A stretch of 64,000 nucleotides of DNA from Scleromatobacter sp038243995 (GTDB lineage: Bacteria > Pseudomonadota > Gammaproteobacteria > Burkholderiales > Burkholderiaceae_C). The DNA is taken from contig JBBRTV010000008.1 in the NCBI GenBank assembly GCA_038243995.1, forward strand, positions 120,052 to 184,051. Reading direction: 5' to 3'. A program made the translations under genes and the position numbers. The notes beneath the pieces were generated by a model that did not search any database, was not told the DNA's origin, and was given only the letters and a program-made list of their open reading frames with translations. Below, piece after piece: positions 53,701 through 60,610 of this stretch; the stretch's first letter is position 1, and each line of letters opens with the position of its first letter.

Positions 53701-55488
53701 TCCGACCGTACACCGGCCCACATCGCGTCGGCCGACGGCGACCTCACCCTGCACCACATCACGTCGACCCGGCCCATGCGCGTCGCCTCGGGTCACGACC
53801 TGACCCTGATCGCCCCGGTAGTGATCGAACACCTCGCGACCGCGACCGGCGCGGACGGCCTCCCGGTGTCCGTGGACGAGATGAGCTCCCTGGTGGCCGG
53901 CCGGGACGTCCTGTTCCGCGGCCCCCCGGGCTCCCCGGCCCTCCTGGAAGTCAGCGGGCCAGGGGAATTGCTGGTTCTCGCCGGCCGCAATGTCGACTTC
54001 GGCACGGGTACCGGGCAGACCGAACTTCCCAGCGGCATCCTCGCCTCCGGCAACACCCGCGACGCCAGCCTGCCTGCCCGGGCCGTCGACGTGACCGTCA
54101 TCGCCGGCCTGCGCACCGACGGCAGCGACTACCAACAGGCCGCCCGCCTGGGCTTCGAGCTGCTGGGCGCGAACGCGCTGACCGACCGCGCCGGCGACCT
54201 GTACGCCTTGCTGAGCGCGACCGGCAGCGCGGTCGTCCCCCTCGGTTCTTCCGCCGCAAGCGCGTTCGATGGCGCCGCGCTCGCCACGCAGCTCGCCAAG
54301 GTGCAGGCCCTGCTGGGCGCAAACGCGTACGACACGGCCCTGGCCAGCTACGTCCGCTCGCTGCCGGGGCAATCCGGCCTCAGCGACGCCCAGGCGCTCG
54401 CCCTCTTCCCGACCCTGTCGTCGGTGAAGCAGTCCGCAGCCCCGGGCGTCATGCTGGCGGGATCCTTCGCCGACCAGCCCCAGGCCCGGCGCGATGCGTT
54501 CGTCGTCGAAGTGGCCGCCGCACGCGACCCCGCGACGCAGGCCGCCGCGCAGGCCGCGCTGATCGGCTACATGGCGGCGATCGACGGCCAGACGCGCAGC
54601 CTGCCCGATGCGCTGGCCGCCTTCGAGGCCCTGCCGCTGGAACGCCAGATCCCGCTCACCGACCAGGTGCTGGTGGCCGAAGTGAAGGCCAATGGCCGCA
54701 TCGCGGCCGGCACTTTCGGCAGCGCGCAGGAAGACGCGTACGCCCGCGGCTACCGCACCATCGCGAGCGTATTCCCCATGGATCGTCCGGCCGGCGAGAT
54801 CGACATGCCCAAGGCGGTGGTCAAGACGCTGCAGCAGGGCGACATCACGTTGATGACACCCGGCGGCGGCGTCAACGGCGGCGGCATCGGCGCGCTCGAC
54901 ATCTCGCCCAACAACCTGGGCGTGGTGACGGTGGCCGGCGGCGACATCTCCGCGATCACGCGCGACGACTTCCTCGTCAACCAGTCGCGCGTCTTCACGC
55001 TCGCCAAGGGCGACATCACGATGTGGTCGTCCGCAGGCAACATCGACGCCGGTCGCGGCGCGAAGACGGTGGTCGGCGCGCCCGCGCCCGTCCTGCGCAT
55101 CGACGCGTCCGGGCACCTGTTCCTCGACACCTCCGGCTCGTTCAGCGGCTCCGGCATCGCGGTGCTGGACGCGAACAGCACGCTCGACCTGTATGCCCCG
55201 GCCGGCGCGATCGATGCCGGCGAGGCGGGCATCAAGTCGGCCGGCAACGCCTACTTCGGCGCCTCCGTCTTCCGCGGCACCGACAACCTGAGCGTCGGCG
55301 GCAGCAGCACGGGCGCGCCGCCGCCCGTCTCCAGCGTCGGCGCCACGGCCGGTCTCGCCAGCGCCGGCAACCAGCTGAACAACACCGCCAACGCGCTGGG
55401 CGACGACGACAACGACAAGCGCAGGAAGCGCCGTTCCAAGCGCGCCCTGCTGCTCGAATTCCTGGGCTTCGGCACTTCCGCCAATTGA
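44794..55488 (+). CDS. Giant filamentous haemagglutinin-family TpsA protein with DUF3739
   Basis: A 3564-residue secreted protein. The leader (about 1-45) precedes the TPS secretion domain (about 50-290), with NWQSFDIGANSSVKF, NRITGSTTPSQIYGQL and NANGILFG, where the canonical NPNG has Ala for Pro. Thousands of residues of Gly/Ala/Thr-rich beta-helix follow (repeated DVSGG, GSLTL, GGTL patterns). Near 3110-3290 there is a helix-rich segment, then DUF3739 (about 3300-3500: GDITLMTPGGGVNGGGIGALD split over strands, GDITMWSSAGNIDAGRG). The end is a basic tail (KRRKRRSKR). I see no cysteine. It is likely a surface adhesin or biofilm scaffold exported by the adjacent TpsB. Confidence 0.9.
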   Translation: MSAKPFTARRPRLHPVAAALAVLLPPLAAWPAGPVLLTPPAPTAVPVPAATWRTYGTGASGPVNLGNTRGGVDQTIAQTSPKAIYNWQSFDIGANSSVKFDMASTGFSALNRITGSTTPSQIYGQLSATNGGEIYLINANGILFGKTAVVNTGSLIASGLDITDDNYKSSLLNSITAADPFAAVAFEYGGTAADFVDDKNFVQVDSGAQITSASGGRVFLFAKRVDNAGQISTPDGQTALAAGSQVYLELPTSRLYASESNPDVPALRGLLVEVGDKFEGASGTTADTHSGTVTNQVSGQISTPRGNATLVGLAVNQLGRVSATTSVSENGTIFLRAQGNATGVSNGTSVVVSPTTGGALVLGPGSTTEILPDTTLVAGVVPTSTDTATFTTSRIDLKGKTIDLQAGAGVVAPGGIVNVRAEAAPPQTLFDTTMSDPVITVDNDARIVLEDGARIDVSGTTGTTASVDRFFVTTDLLTSSDLKDAPLQKDGLLYRAQVTLDVRAASLILGDLSNYRDNLQRSVEERLAVGGTVNMAAEGGVLLAKGSSIDVSGGQVRYTDAMVRETLLLSTTGTLFTLNDAPIDQVYQLAVNLDKTSLTQYDRWGVLANTGSTTPARLELGYVEGQAGGTLKIAAPKVLMQGELAGRTVTGARQAAGLAPLAGASRLFIGNADAMGSFDNAKTTGGLAARPLLTDFAITAGGPLAADSVWADPLHATLSDWSGVALSTLASAGFGQLTVSGEGNVSLDAGAGWTLADRAAVTLQSSGGNVDFSGALTAHAGSVNLLSTFGSVLVADGAQADLSGRWINQLLDGQRDLSGLAGGSFSAQGQDGVVLGRGSLVDVSGGATVGATGSIAGANAGSITLKAGRTDLDALRAPDPETHTLSLGGTLRGAALQSSAGGSLALRTSSVRIGSAAGDAPAALTLMPDFFGTGGFSSYSVDGLLFNDVASGTVLAPSRQSWFQSTMMAVFAPTGSTVSSVLGYGQAPLTLAPTVNLALASSGIASATLDANLIATSYVGGKLDIASGASVTLVPGSAFGGAAANQVLMDGKITDHGGSVALNVAGQTQADVPNVLWLGAGSVIDVSGAVLSTPSNDGLRRGTVQDGGTITLNASGGAAHNATSLVLQDGATLSLDGNAAVLDILQLGVSGPATTRQVVASHGGTLNITGTSDLILEGRVSARGGSPAAAGGAINISLLGARDDFVNGADAATWAVLPPLTLAQAATHESATLTPDSLPSAIALGQRNASGTSNATVSADWVAASGAADLTLSAPQTLHIAPGVNLGLSRNLVVEAAALQVDAGAHASLQAGTVVLQNTRLLADPNSKQGTRPAPVAAEGTGALAVRAHDVIVDGHIVTQGVGTLSLSATADLRLQSSASANANAGSLTVDGNLNLSAGQLYPATGQSFTLDATGHAVHIQGGNPALAKPLSAGGSLVIDADVIEQDGVLRAPFGSIALNAATRLTLGAGSETSVSAEGLTVSYGATGNGGTTWNGSVTSGVAPVLTSLPGKTLSLTAPAITTAAGASVDLSGGGTVVGYEFVTGPGGSSDVFLGGNGAYAIVPTVQGLAPYDPSFAGAATFGRQLVFGAGGPIPAGTYTLLPARYALLPGAFLVKPGTGTPLAFGTAIANADGSVLVGARSADLDTRFSSSLSSTWRVQTRDQALKSSEIRITDAATYFAALAQKNDVAAPRGAADGGVLQVAAANASLAGSFRFHGAIDGTGQAIGLGGVADFSATHIVVGNDDTPVQAGVLTLSARQLNDMAPDTLLLGATVGASSASGTALDVVAQDVKFVNTATALDVGDLIATATGSVNVAGGVAIVARTPESGAAAPAHFTINESGAGDGDGAALRLSNQTGAALTRTASTRHAGTLTIGAGARLDAGAGTLVLDSTLSSALAGTAVLTAADTTLAAGAINVGNAAATNSLVLDDVLLAQVNNSTALTLRGYDNIAFQDNAVVGGSALQSLTLDTGRLQTANADASVAAGEIRLQNTTGVASPAGTAGGGTLTLHADSATGSGRIVLDRGTVAVNGATALTLQADHALVLAGASALSVAGDMTISAPEIIAAHPTGTAGLVPTVADTTLTASGTLAFQGSGARDATASAVGAALTVNAARITQATAIDLPSGQVSFNATNGAMAFAAGSTTNVAGVVRQIDGADVGTGGGRVLVTAVGGDLTVASGAGIDVSAAGTQSGGVASFTAAQGTVTLAGTLRGTAADPALGARLVIDGLATPTLDRIAAIQAEAPTNFDGTLDLRQRGPGTMTLDTGRTLAARTVRLSNDQGALRINGRVDAGGVDAGTITLAARDDVALGAGGTLSVHATGATSAGGVIDLSSTQGSLTFDASSTLDLRTDGSATHTDLNDGRLTLRARRLGVSDASPGGTGVAVGTLYGTVLGAEAIDVQAVKVYDDIDRITSDLTDTLPGALQQDTLNTDGLAFAGVDGTRADALATRIAGSHADLLDKLRIHAEAEVRARGDLTISTPKSLDYSVSDDFVLPTESVANPDSLHVGDTSLTLRAAGDITIARTISAGFDPVYYAGFYTDTRQAPRTVGAHAGNIRIAAGADLAAASSLATAAGAGSLTIARSDQRRVGYNDAANLVAVRSTTGNVQLAAGRDIDMSANGALVYTTGLDVSDQMTDALRLAFPYTNSATYAFTRAAGDVNLDARGSILGNDSVYFQRVYRPTELSDYRPLIQTLYTSLDDIPVQADVWNLTTLNPQQLYGVQHGVFSLGGGRVGVRAGGDIANVTALSPSSGYVLRDDTGAATQTRVFSGGNVSVEAGRDVVNGLFESGGTRVDVAAGRDVALRPLHIHDLVETGPRVLTEDAAATVRARRDLTLGSIEAAFYTQDQGLSGLDGDAQANIQAAGGNVNVLLNPEGALVGQGSLVLPARFIATAPWGDLAMGTTDTSTSAAQIPTRGSAFELLSGGDLTLGGEGSSLDLRASADLANGPVLSDISGGLPVEIPDRSDRTPAHIASADGDLTLHHITSTRPMRVASGHDLTLIAPVVIEHLATATGADGLPVSVDEMSSLVAGRDVLFRGPPGSPALLEVSGPGELLVLAGRNVDFGTGTGQTELPSGILASGNTRDASLPARAVDVTVIAGLRTDGSDYQQAARLGFELLGANALTDRAGDLYALLSATGSAVVPLGSSAASAFDGAALATQLAKVQALLGANAYDTALASYVRSLPGQSGLSDAQALALFPTLSSVKQSAAPGVMLAGSFADQPQARRDAFVVEVAAARDPATQAAAQAALIGYMAAIDGQTRSLPDALAAFEALPLERQIPLTDQVLVAEVKANGRIAAGTFGSAQEDAYARGYRTIASVFPMDRPAGEIDMPKAVVKTLQQGDITLMTPGGGVNGGGIGALDISPNNLGVVTVAGGDISAITRDDFLVNQSRVFTLAKGDITMWSSAGNIDAGRGAKTVVGAPAPVLRIDASGHLFLDTSGSFSGSGIAVLDANSTLDLYAPAGAIDAGEAGIKSAGNAYFGASVFRGTDNLSVGGSSTGAPPPVSSVGATAGLASAGNQLNNTANALGDDDNDKRRKRRSKRALLLEFLGFGTSAN

Positions 55489-55516
55489 AGCCCGCACTCC
55501 CTTCCCCGCCTCACCG

Positions 55517-57214
55517 ATGGACACCGCGCCCATGAAGCCCTCGATCCGCACCCTCCTCGCCGGCCTGGCCTGGGCCTCCGCGTTGCTGCTCGCCTGCCCT
55601 GCGCACGCGGCCTGGAACAAGGATTTCCCGGTCCATACCCGGATCGTGTTCGACACCACCGACAAGGGCCTCGTCCTGGGCGCCGCGCAGGCGGACGTCA
55701 TCGTCCCGGTGCGGCTGCACTCGGGCAACTTCGACTTCGCCGCGGCGAAGGCCGACGGCAGCGACCTGCGCGTGATCGCCGCCGACGACAAGACGCCGCT
55801 GCCGTTCGAGGTGGAGCGCTTCGACGGCGTGAACGAGCTCGCGCTGATCTGGGTGCGCGTGCCGCAGGTGCTGCCGGGCACCGACAAGAACGTCATCAAC
55901 GTCTACGCCGGCAATCCGGCCGCGAACGTCGAAGGCCGCAGCGCCGTGTTCGCGCAGCATGCGGTGGCCCTGCACTTCTCCGAGGCCGACGGCCCGGCCA
56001 TCGACGCCGGCAGCGACCTGAAGACGGCGACCCCGGCGCAGCGCGAGACGAACGGCCTGCTGGCGAGCAGCGCCAGGCTGGACGGCACGGCGCTCGCGAT
56101 TCCCGCCGATGCGCGCCTGCGCGTGGCCGCGGGCGGCGCCCTCACCCTCGCGCTCTGGATCAAGCCCGAGGCGGCGACCGAGCCCGCGACGCTCGCCGCG
56201 ATGGGCCCGCTGAAACTCCTGCGCCGCGGCGACCAGCTCGCGGCCGACATCGGCGGCACCGCACTCGCAGGCGGCTCGCTGCCCGCGGGCGCCTGGGCCC
56301 ACGTGGGCCTGGTGCTCGCCAGCGGCAAGGCCACGCTGTACGTCAACGGCAAGCAGGCCGGTGAGATCGCCGTGGCGGCGCCAGCGCTCGACGCCGGGCT
56401 CGAGATCGGCGGCGGCTACAAGGGCCTCGTCGACGAAGTCGAACTGCTGCCGGCCGCCCGTGACGCGGACTGGTTCCATCTCCAGGCGGCGGCGCAGGGC
56501 GCGGACTCCGGCTTCGTGCGCAGCACCAAGGAAGTGGCGGGGGCCGACGAGGGCGGCAGCGGCTACTTCGGCATCCTGCTGAAGAACCTGACGAGCGACG
56601 CCTGGGTCGTCATCGGCATCCTGATGGCGATGTTCGCGATCGCGCTGTGGGTCATGGTGACCAAGGGCATCTCGATCACCCGCGCATCGCGCGCGAACGA
56701 CGTCTTCATGGGCCACTTCCGCATGGAAGGTGCCGAGGCGCGGAGCGCCGACGAATTTGCCGAGTCTCCCCTGTTTCGCCTGTATCGCCGCGGCCTCGTC
56801 GAGGTCGACAAGCGCCAGGCTACCGGCAAGATCGAGCTGTCGGGCGCCTCGCTCAACGCGATCAAGGCCGTGCTCGAGGCCGATCTCGTGCGCGAGAACC
56901 ACACCATGAATGCGCGCATGGTGCTGCTGACGATCGCCATCTCGGGCGGCCCGTTCCTGGGCCTGCTCGGCACGGTCGTGGGCGTGATGATCACCTTCGC
57001 CGCGATCGCCGCGGCCGGCGACGTCAACGTCAACGCGATCGCCCCTGGCATCGCCGCCGCGCTGCTGGCGACCGTGGCCGGACTCGCGGTCGCGATCCCG
57101 TCGCTGTTCGGCTACAACTACCTCGCGGCGCGCATCAAGACGCTGTCGGCCGACATGCAGATCTTCGTCGACGAATTCGTCACGCGCGCCGCCGAAGCGC
57201 ACGGCGAAAGCTGA
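55517..57214 (+). CDS. DUF2341-LamG-ExbB/TolQ fusion protein
   Basis: A 565-residue inner-membrane protein. A signal peptide (about 1-31) leads to a DUF2341 region (about 36-140), then a LamG/concanavalin-like domain (about 145-325: TLALWIKPE, AWAHVGLVLASGKATLYVNGK, GYKGLVDEVEL). The MotA/TolQ/ExbB channel part follows, with TM helices at about 361-383, 468-500 and 507-535, and GPFLGLLGTVVGVM as the signature. The N-terminal half faces the periplasm. With the two ExbD and the TonB genes it should make a proton-motive-force transducer. An ATG at 55532 is an alternative start. The periplasmic sugar-binding-like extension is far larger than in classical ExbB. Confidence 0.9.
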   Translation: MDTAPMKPSIRTLLAGLAWASALLLACPAHAAWNKDFPVHTRIVFDTTDKGLVLGAAQADVIVPVRLHSGNFDFAAAKADGSDLRVIAADDKTPLPFEVERFDGVNELALIWVRVPQVLPGTDKNVINVYAGNPAANVEGRSAVFAQHAVALHFSEADGPAIDAGSDLKTATPAQRETNGLLASSARLDGTALAIPADARLRVAAGGALTLALWIKPEAATEPATLAAMGPLKLLRRGDQLAADIGGTALAGGSLPAGAWAHVGLVLASGKATLYVNGKQAGEIAVAAPALDAGLEIGGGYKGLVDEVELLPAARDADWFHLQAAAQGADSGFVRSTKEVAGADEGGSGYFGILLKNLTSDAWVVIGILMAMFAIALWVMVTKGISITRASRANDVFMGHFRMEGAEARSADEFAESPLFRLYRRGLVEVDKRQATGKIELSGASLNAIKAVLEADLVRENHTMNARMVLLTIAISGGPFLGLLGTVVGVMITFAAIAAAGDVNVNAIAPGIAAALLATVAGLAVAIPSLFGYNYLAARIKTLSADMQIFVDEFVTRAAEAHGES

Positions 57215-57227
57215 AGCGGACCGCCCC

Positions 57228-57638
57228 ATGTCAGCCGACATCCGCGCGGACAACAGTCCGTACGACGACATCAACATCACGCCGATGCTCGATCTCGCGT
57301 ACGTGCTGCTGGTGACCTTCATCATCCTCACCACCGCTTCGGTGCAGGGTGTGCGGGTGAACTCGCCGCACGCCGCGGCGTCGCATTCGCTGGCGCGCCC
57401 GCAGACGCGCGCGATCACGATCACGCGCGACGGCGCGGTCTTCCTCGACGCCTATCCGGTGACGCTCGAGCAGCTGGCCGAACGCCTGGCCAGCTACAAG
57501 GCCGGCAACCCGGCGCTGCCCGTCGTGCTGAAGGCGGATGCGCATGCGCAGTACCGCAAGGTCACCGAAGTGCTCGAGGTCGCCAAGAAGCTCGACATCA
57601 CCGAGATCGGCCTGGTCACGCAGCGCACGACGCCCTGA
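57228..57638 (+). CDS. ExbD/TolR-family protein (first copy)
   Basis: A 136-residue protein with a short cytoplasmic N-terminus, one membrane helix (about 19-42) and a periplasmic domain. The motif NITPMLDLAYVLLV carries the protonatable Asp (D22) that is essential in ExbD/TolR. It begins 13 bases after the ExbB-like gene. It probably plugs the ExbB-type pentamer as a homo- or heterodimer with the second copy. Confidence 0.93.
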   Translation: MSADIRADNSPYDDINITPMLDLAYVLLVTFIILTTASVQGVRVNSPHAAASHSLARPQTRAITITRDGAVFLDAYPVTLEQLAERLASYKAGNPALPVVLKADAHAQYRKVTEVLEVAKKLDITEIGLVTQRTTP

Positions 57639-57674
57639 CCGCCCGCCCACGCCTTTCCAGGAAACGAGCCCGCC

Positions 57675-58082
57675 ATGTCCATCACCCTCGGCAACGACTC
57701 CCAGCCCTACGACACGATCAACGTGACGCCGATGCTCGACCTCGCCTACGTGCTGCTGGTCGTGTTCATCCTGATGACCACGGCGTCGGTGCAGGGGCTG
57801 TCGATCTCGATGCCCAAGCCCTCGAACAAGCCGCCGGCCGAGAAGCACGAGCTCCTGATCGTGCAGATCGCCGCCAACGGCCAATTGCTGCTGAACGGCG
57901 CAGGCCTGTCCGCCGCGGAGATCGAGACCCAGCTGGTCGCGGCGAAGAAGCGCGATCCCAAGGCCAGCGTGGCGATCAAGGGCGACGCGGACGCGCCTTA
58001 CGAGAACGTCGTGCAGGTCATCGACCTGTGCAACCGCCTGGGCGTCGACATGGGCCTGGTCACGTCGCGCATCGGGCGCTGA
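57675..58082 (+). CDS. ExbD/TolR-family protein (second copy)
   Basis: A 135-residue paralogue of the preceding gene, with NVTPMLDLAYVLLV and the same D22. The periplasmic part ends with NRLGVDMGLVTSRIG, compared with KKLDITEIGLVTQRT in the first copy. Two adjacent ExbD genes with one ExbB are typical of specialised TonB systems; a heterodimer is possible. It begins 36 bases after the first copy. Confidence 0.93.
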   Translation: MSITLGNDSQPYDTINVTPMLDLAYVLLVVFILMTTASVQGLSISMPKPSNKPPAEKHELLIVQIAANGQLLLNGAGLSAAEIETQLVAAKKRDPKASVAIKGDADAPYENVVQVIDLCNRLGVDMGLVTSRIGR

Positions 58083-58092
58083 AGGACACGCG

Positions 58093-58818
58093 ATGAGCAC
58101 CCTGTTCCCCCCGAACTTCACGTTTTCCGAGACACCCCCCGCGCCGCCACCCCCGCGGGCGCCCTGGAAGAGCGGCGCGTGGATCGTTGCCGGATTGATC
58201 CTCCTGGCGCTCGCGATCGCGGGCCTGCGCCACCTGATCGCCGACAGCCATCCGCCGGCGCGCCAGGTCGCGCGCATCGCGTTGCTGCCGGACACTCCGC
58301 CCCCCCCGCCGCCGCCCAAGGTGGAGAAGAAGGACGAGCCCAAGCCCGAGTCGCGCCCGCAACCCCAGCAGCAGCAGCTGAAAAAGGACGCGGCGCCGCC
58401 CGCCCCCGCGCCGCTGAAGATGGAAGGCGCTGCAGGCAACGGCCCGAGCGCGTTCTCGGCCGGCCCGGTCAAGGAAGACTACAAGGGCGGCCCCGCCGTG
58501 ATCGGCGGCACCGGCACCGAAGGCACGGCGATAGACCGCGCGCAACAGCGCCTGTACGCCAACAGCGTGCGGCAGCTCCTGCACGACGAGATGGAGCGCC
58601 AGCTCGGCGCCGGCGCGGGCTCGGTGGACGCCCAGCTCGCGCTGTGGGTCGGCGCCGACGGGCGGATCTCGCGCTGGGAAGTCCAGAGCACATCGCCCAC
58701 GCAGGAAGCCGAACTGCAGGCCGCGATGCGGCACACCGCCGACGCGCTGCAACTGCCTTCGCCGCCCCCGATCCCGCAGCCCATGCGCTTCCGGCTCAGC
58801 CTGCATCCAGCCGCCTGA
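58093..58818 (+). CDS. TonB-like energy transducer
   Basis: A 241-residue protein. The N-terminus is cytoplasmic and Pro-rich, and one helix (about 28-47) anchors it. Residues 68-108 are a Pro/Lys/Glu-rich periplasm-spanning stretch. The C-terminal domain (about 150-238) has the TonB/TolA pattern YANSVRQLLHDEMER, DAQLALWVGADGRISRWEV and PIPQPMRFRL. It follows the second ExbD by 10 bases. Its outer-membrane partner is not fixed by sequence; the porin and TpsB of this array, or the receptor at 16379, are candidates. Confidence 0.88.
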   Translation: MSTLFPPNFTFSETPPAPPPPRAPWKSGAWIVAGLILLALAIAGLRHLIADSHPPARQVARIALLPDTPPPPPPPKVEKKDEPKPESRPQPQQQQLKKDAAPPAPAPLKMEGAAGNGPSAFSAGPVKEDYKGGPAVIGGTGTEGTAIDRAQQRLYANSVRQLLHDEMERQLGAGAGSVDAQLALWVGADGRISRWEVQSTSPTQEAELQAAMRHTADALQLPSPPPIPQPMRFRLSLHPAA

Positions 58819-58895
58819 GCACTGCGCACCCCCCTCTTTTCCTACTTCGCCGGCGCGCTTCCCCGCCGCCGCGACCCTTGCCGGAGATTCCCGAG

Positions 58896-60608
58896 ATGAC
58901 GACCCTGAACCCGACCACCCGCCCCCGCGCCGCGGCCCTTGCCGCCGCGCTGGCGCTGACGGGTGCGAGCCCCTGGGCCGCCGCGCAGGACGCTTCCGCC
59001 GCCACCGCCAACGCCGCCGTGGCGACCGAGCGCGCCGGCCTGCAGGAACTGCGCGACACCACCCTGTCGCTGATCGAGGCCCTGGTCGACCAGGGCCTGT
59101 TGCCGCGCGCCAAGGCCGACGAGCTGATCCGCAAGGCGCAGCAGGCGGGCGCGAAGCCGTCCGCGCCCGGCGGCGCCGCGGCCGTGACGCCGCAGTGGGG
59201 CGACCGGCCCGGCAACGTGGTGCGCGTGCCCTACTTGCCCGAGAGCGTCCGGGCGCAGATGAAGCAGGAGATCAAGAACGACGTGCTGGCCACCGCGCGC
59301 GACGAAAGCTGGATCGATTCGCGCCAGCTCCCGGGCTGGGTCAAGACGATCAAGGTCGAGGGCGACGTGCGCGTGCGCGCGGAGGCCGCCTTCCTGGACA
59401 ACACGAACACCATCCCCGAGCTCTACCAGTTGCAGAACGTGATCGGCGCGTCCCCGGCATGGTCGCCCGATCTCGTCGATACGCGCCTCGATCGCCAGCG
59501 CATGACCCTGCGCGCACGCCTGGGCGTCGTCGCCAAGCCCGGCGACGACGTCAGCGCGGGCATCCGCCTCACGAGCGGCGGCACGACGCCGGCGGCGTCG
59601 CAATCCATCACGCTCGGCAACGACTTCTCCCGCAGCGTGGTCACGCTCGATCGCGCCTGGGTGCGCTGGGAGCCGCGCCAGGGGCTGCGCTTCGACGCCG
59701 GTCGCATGGCCGTGCCCTTCGACGGCAGCGACCTGCTGTGGCCCGACGACCTCGCGGTGGAGGGCGTCTCCGCGAAGGGCGAACTCGACCTCGCGCGTGG
59801 CCTCTTCGCCTTCACCACGATCGGCGCCTTCCCCCTGCAGGAATTCGCCATCAGCGGGCGCGACAAGTGGCTCTACGGCGGCCAGGTGGGGCTGGACTGG
59901 GCCGTCGGCAACTACTGGCAGCTGCGCGGTGCCGTCGGGCTCTACGACTTCAGGAACATCGAAGGCGTGCGCGCGACCAACCTGCCGCCCACCGGCCCGT
60001 TCGCCAACTCCACGCCCTACCAGCTGAGCCAGTACCCCGCGGCCGTGCGCCAGAAGGGCAACACGCTGATCGACATCAACGCACCGGGCAGCACCGCCAA
60101 CGCAGTCTGGGGCCTGGCCTCGCGCTTCAAGCCTTTCAACGCGACGTTCGGCGTCGTGGATCGCCAGTTCCAGCCCTTCGAGATCGGCGGCAGCATCGAC
60201 TACGTCCGCAACACGGGATTCGACCAGGCCGATATCCTGCGTCGCTTCGGTGCCGGCGCGCCGACCGAACTGGGCACGCTGGCCGCGATGACGACCGGTT
60301 GGCAGGTGCGCCTGAACCTCGGCCAGCCGCGCATGCTGGAACGCGGCGACTGGACGGGCTTCGTCGCCTGGCGCCGTTTCGAACGCGACGCGTGGCCCGA
60401 CGCGTTCACCGATACCACCTGGAACCTGGGTGGCACCAACTACAAGGGCTACAGCATCGGCGGCAGCCTGGTCATCGACCGCGGCGCCACCGTCGGCATG
60501 CGCTGGACGAGCACGCGCAATCTCGACGATGGCACCGGCGGCAACGACCTCAGCAGCGCCAAGCTCAAGATCGACGTCCTGCAAGTGGAAACCAACGTGA
60601 GGTTCTGA
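58896..60608 (+). CDS. Putative outer-membrane porin
   Basis: A 570-residue protein with a signal peptide (about 1-31, ending AAAQ). A short helical segment follows (about 45-85: LRDTTLSLIEALVDQGLLPRAKADELIRKAQ), which is typical of the putative-porin family. A beta-barrel begins near 150 (KVEGDVRVRAEAAFLDN, RMTLRARLGV, RAWVRWEPRQGLRFDAGRM) and ends in the aromatic C-terminus QVETNVRF. It lies in line with the TonB module, 77 bases downstream. No TonB box or plug is visible. It may be a passive channel or a surface partner of the haemagglutinin system. Confidence 0.85.
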   Translation: MTTLNPTTRPRAAALAAALALTGASPWAAAQDASAATANAAVATERAGLQELRDTTLSLIEALVDQGLLPRAKADELIRKAQQAGAKPSAPGGAAAVTPQWGDRPGNVVRVPYLPESVRAQMKQEIKNDVLATARDESWIDSRQLPGWVKTIKVEGDVRVRAEAAFLDNTNTIPELYQLQNVIGASPAWSPDLVDTRLDRQRMTLRARLGVVAKPGDDVSAGIRLTSGGTTPAASQSITLGNDFSRSVVTLDRAWVRWEPRQGLRFDAGRMAVPFDGSDLLWPDDLAVEGVSAKGELDLARGLFAFTTIGAFPLQEFAISGRDKWLYGGQVGLDWAVGNYWQLRGAVGLYDFRNIEGVRATNLPPTGPFANSTPYQLSQYPAAVRQKGNTLIDINAPGSTANAVWGLASRFKPFNATFGVVDRQFQPFEIGGSIDYVRNTGFDQADILRRFGAGAPTELGTLAAMTTGWQVRLNLGQPRMLERGDWTGFVAWRRFERDAWPDAFTDTTWNLGGTNYKGYSIGGSLVIDRGATVGMRWTSTRNLDDGTGGNDLSSAKLKIDVLQVETNVRF

Positions 60609-60610
60609 TC

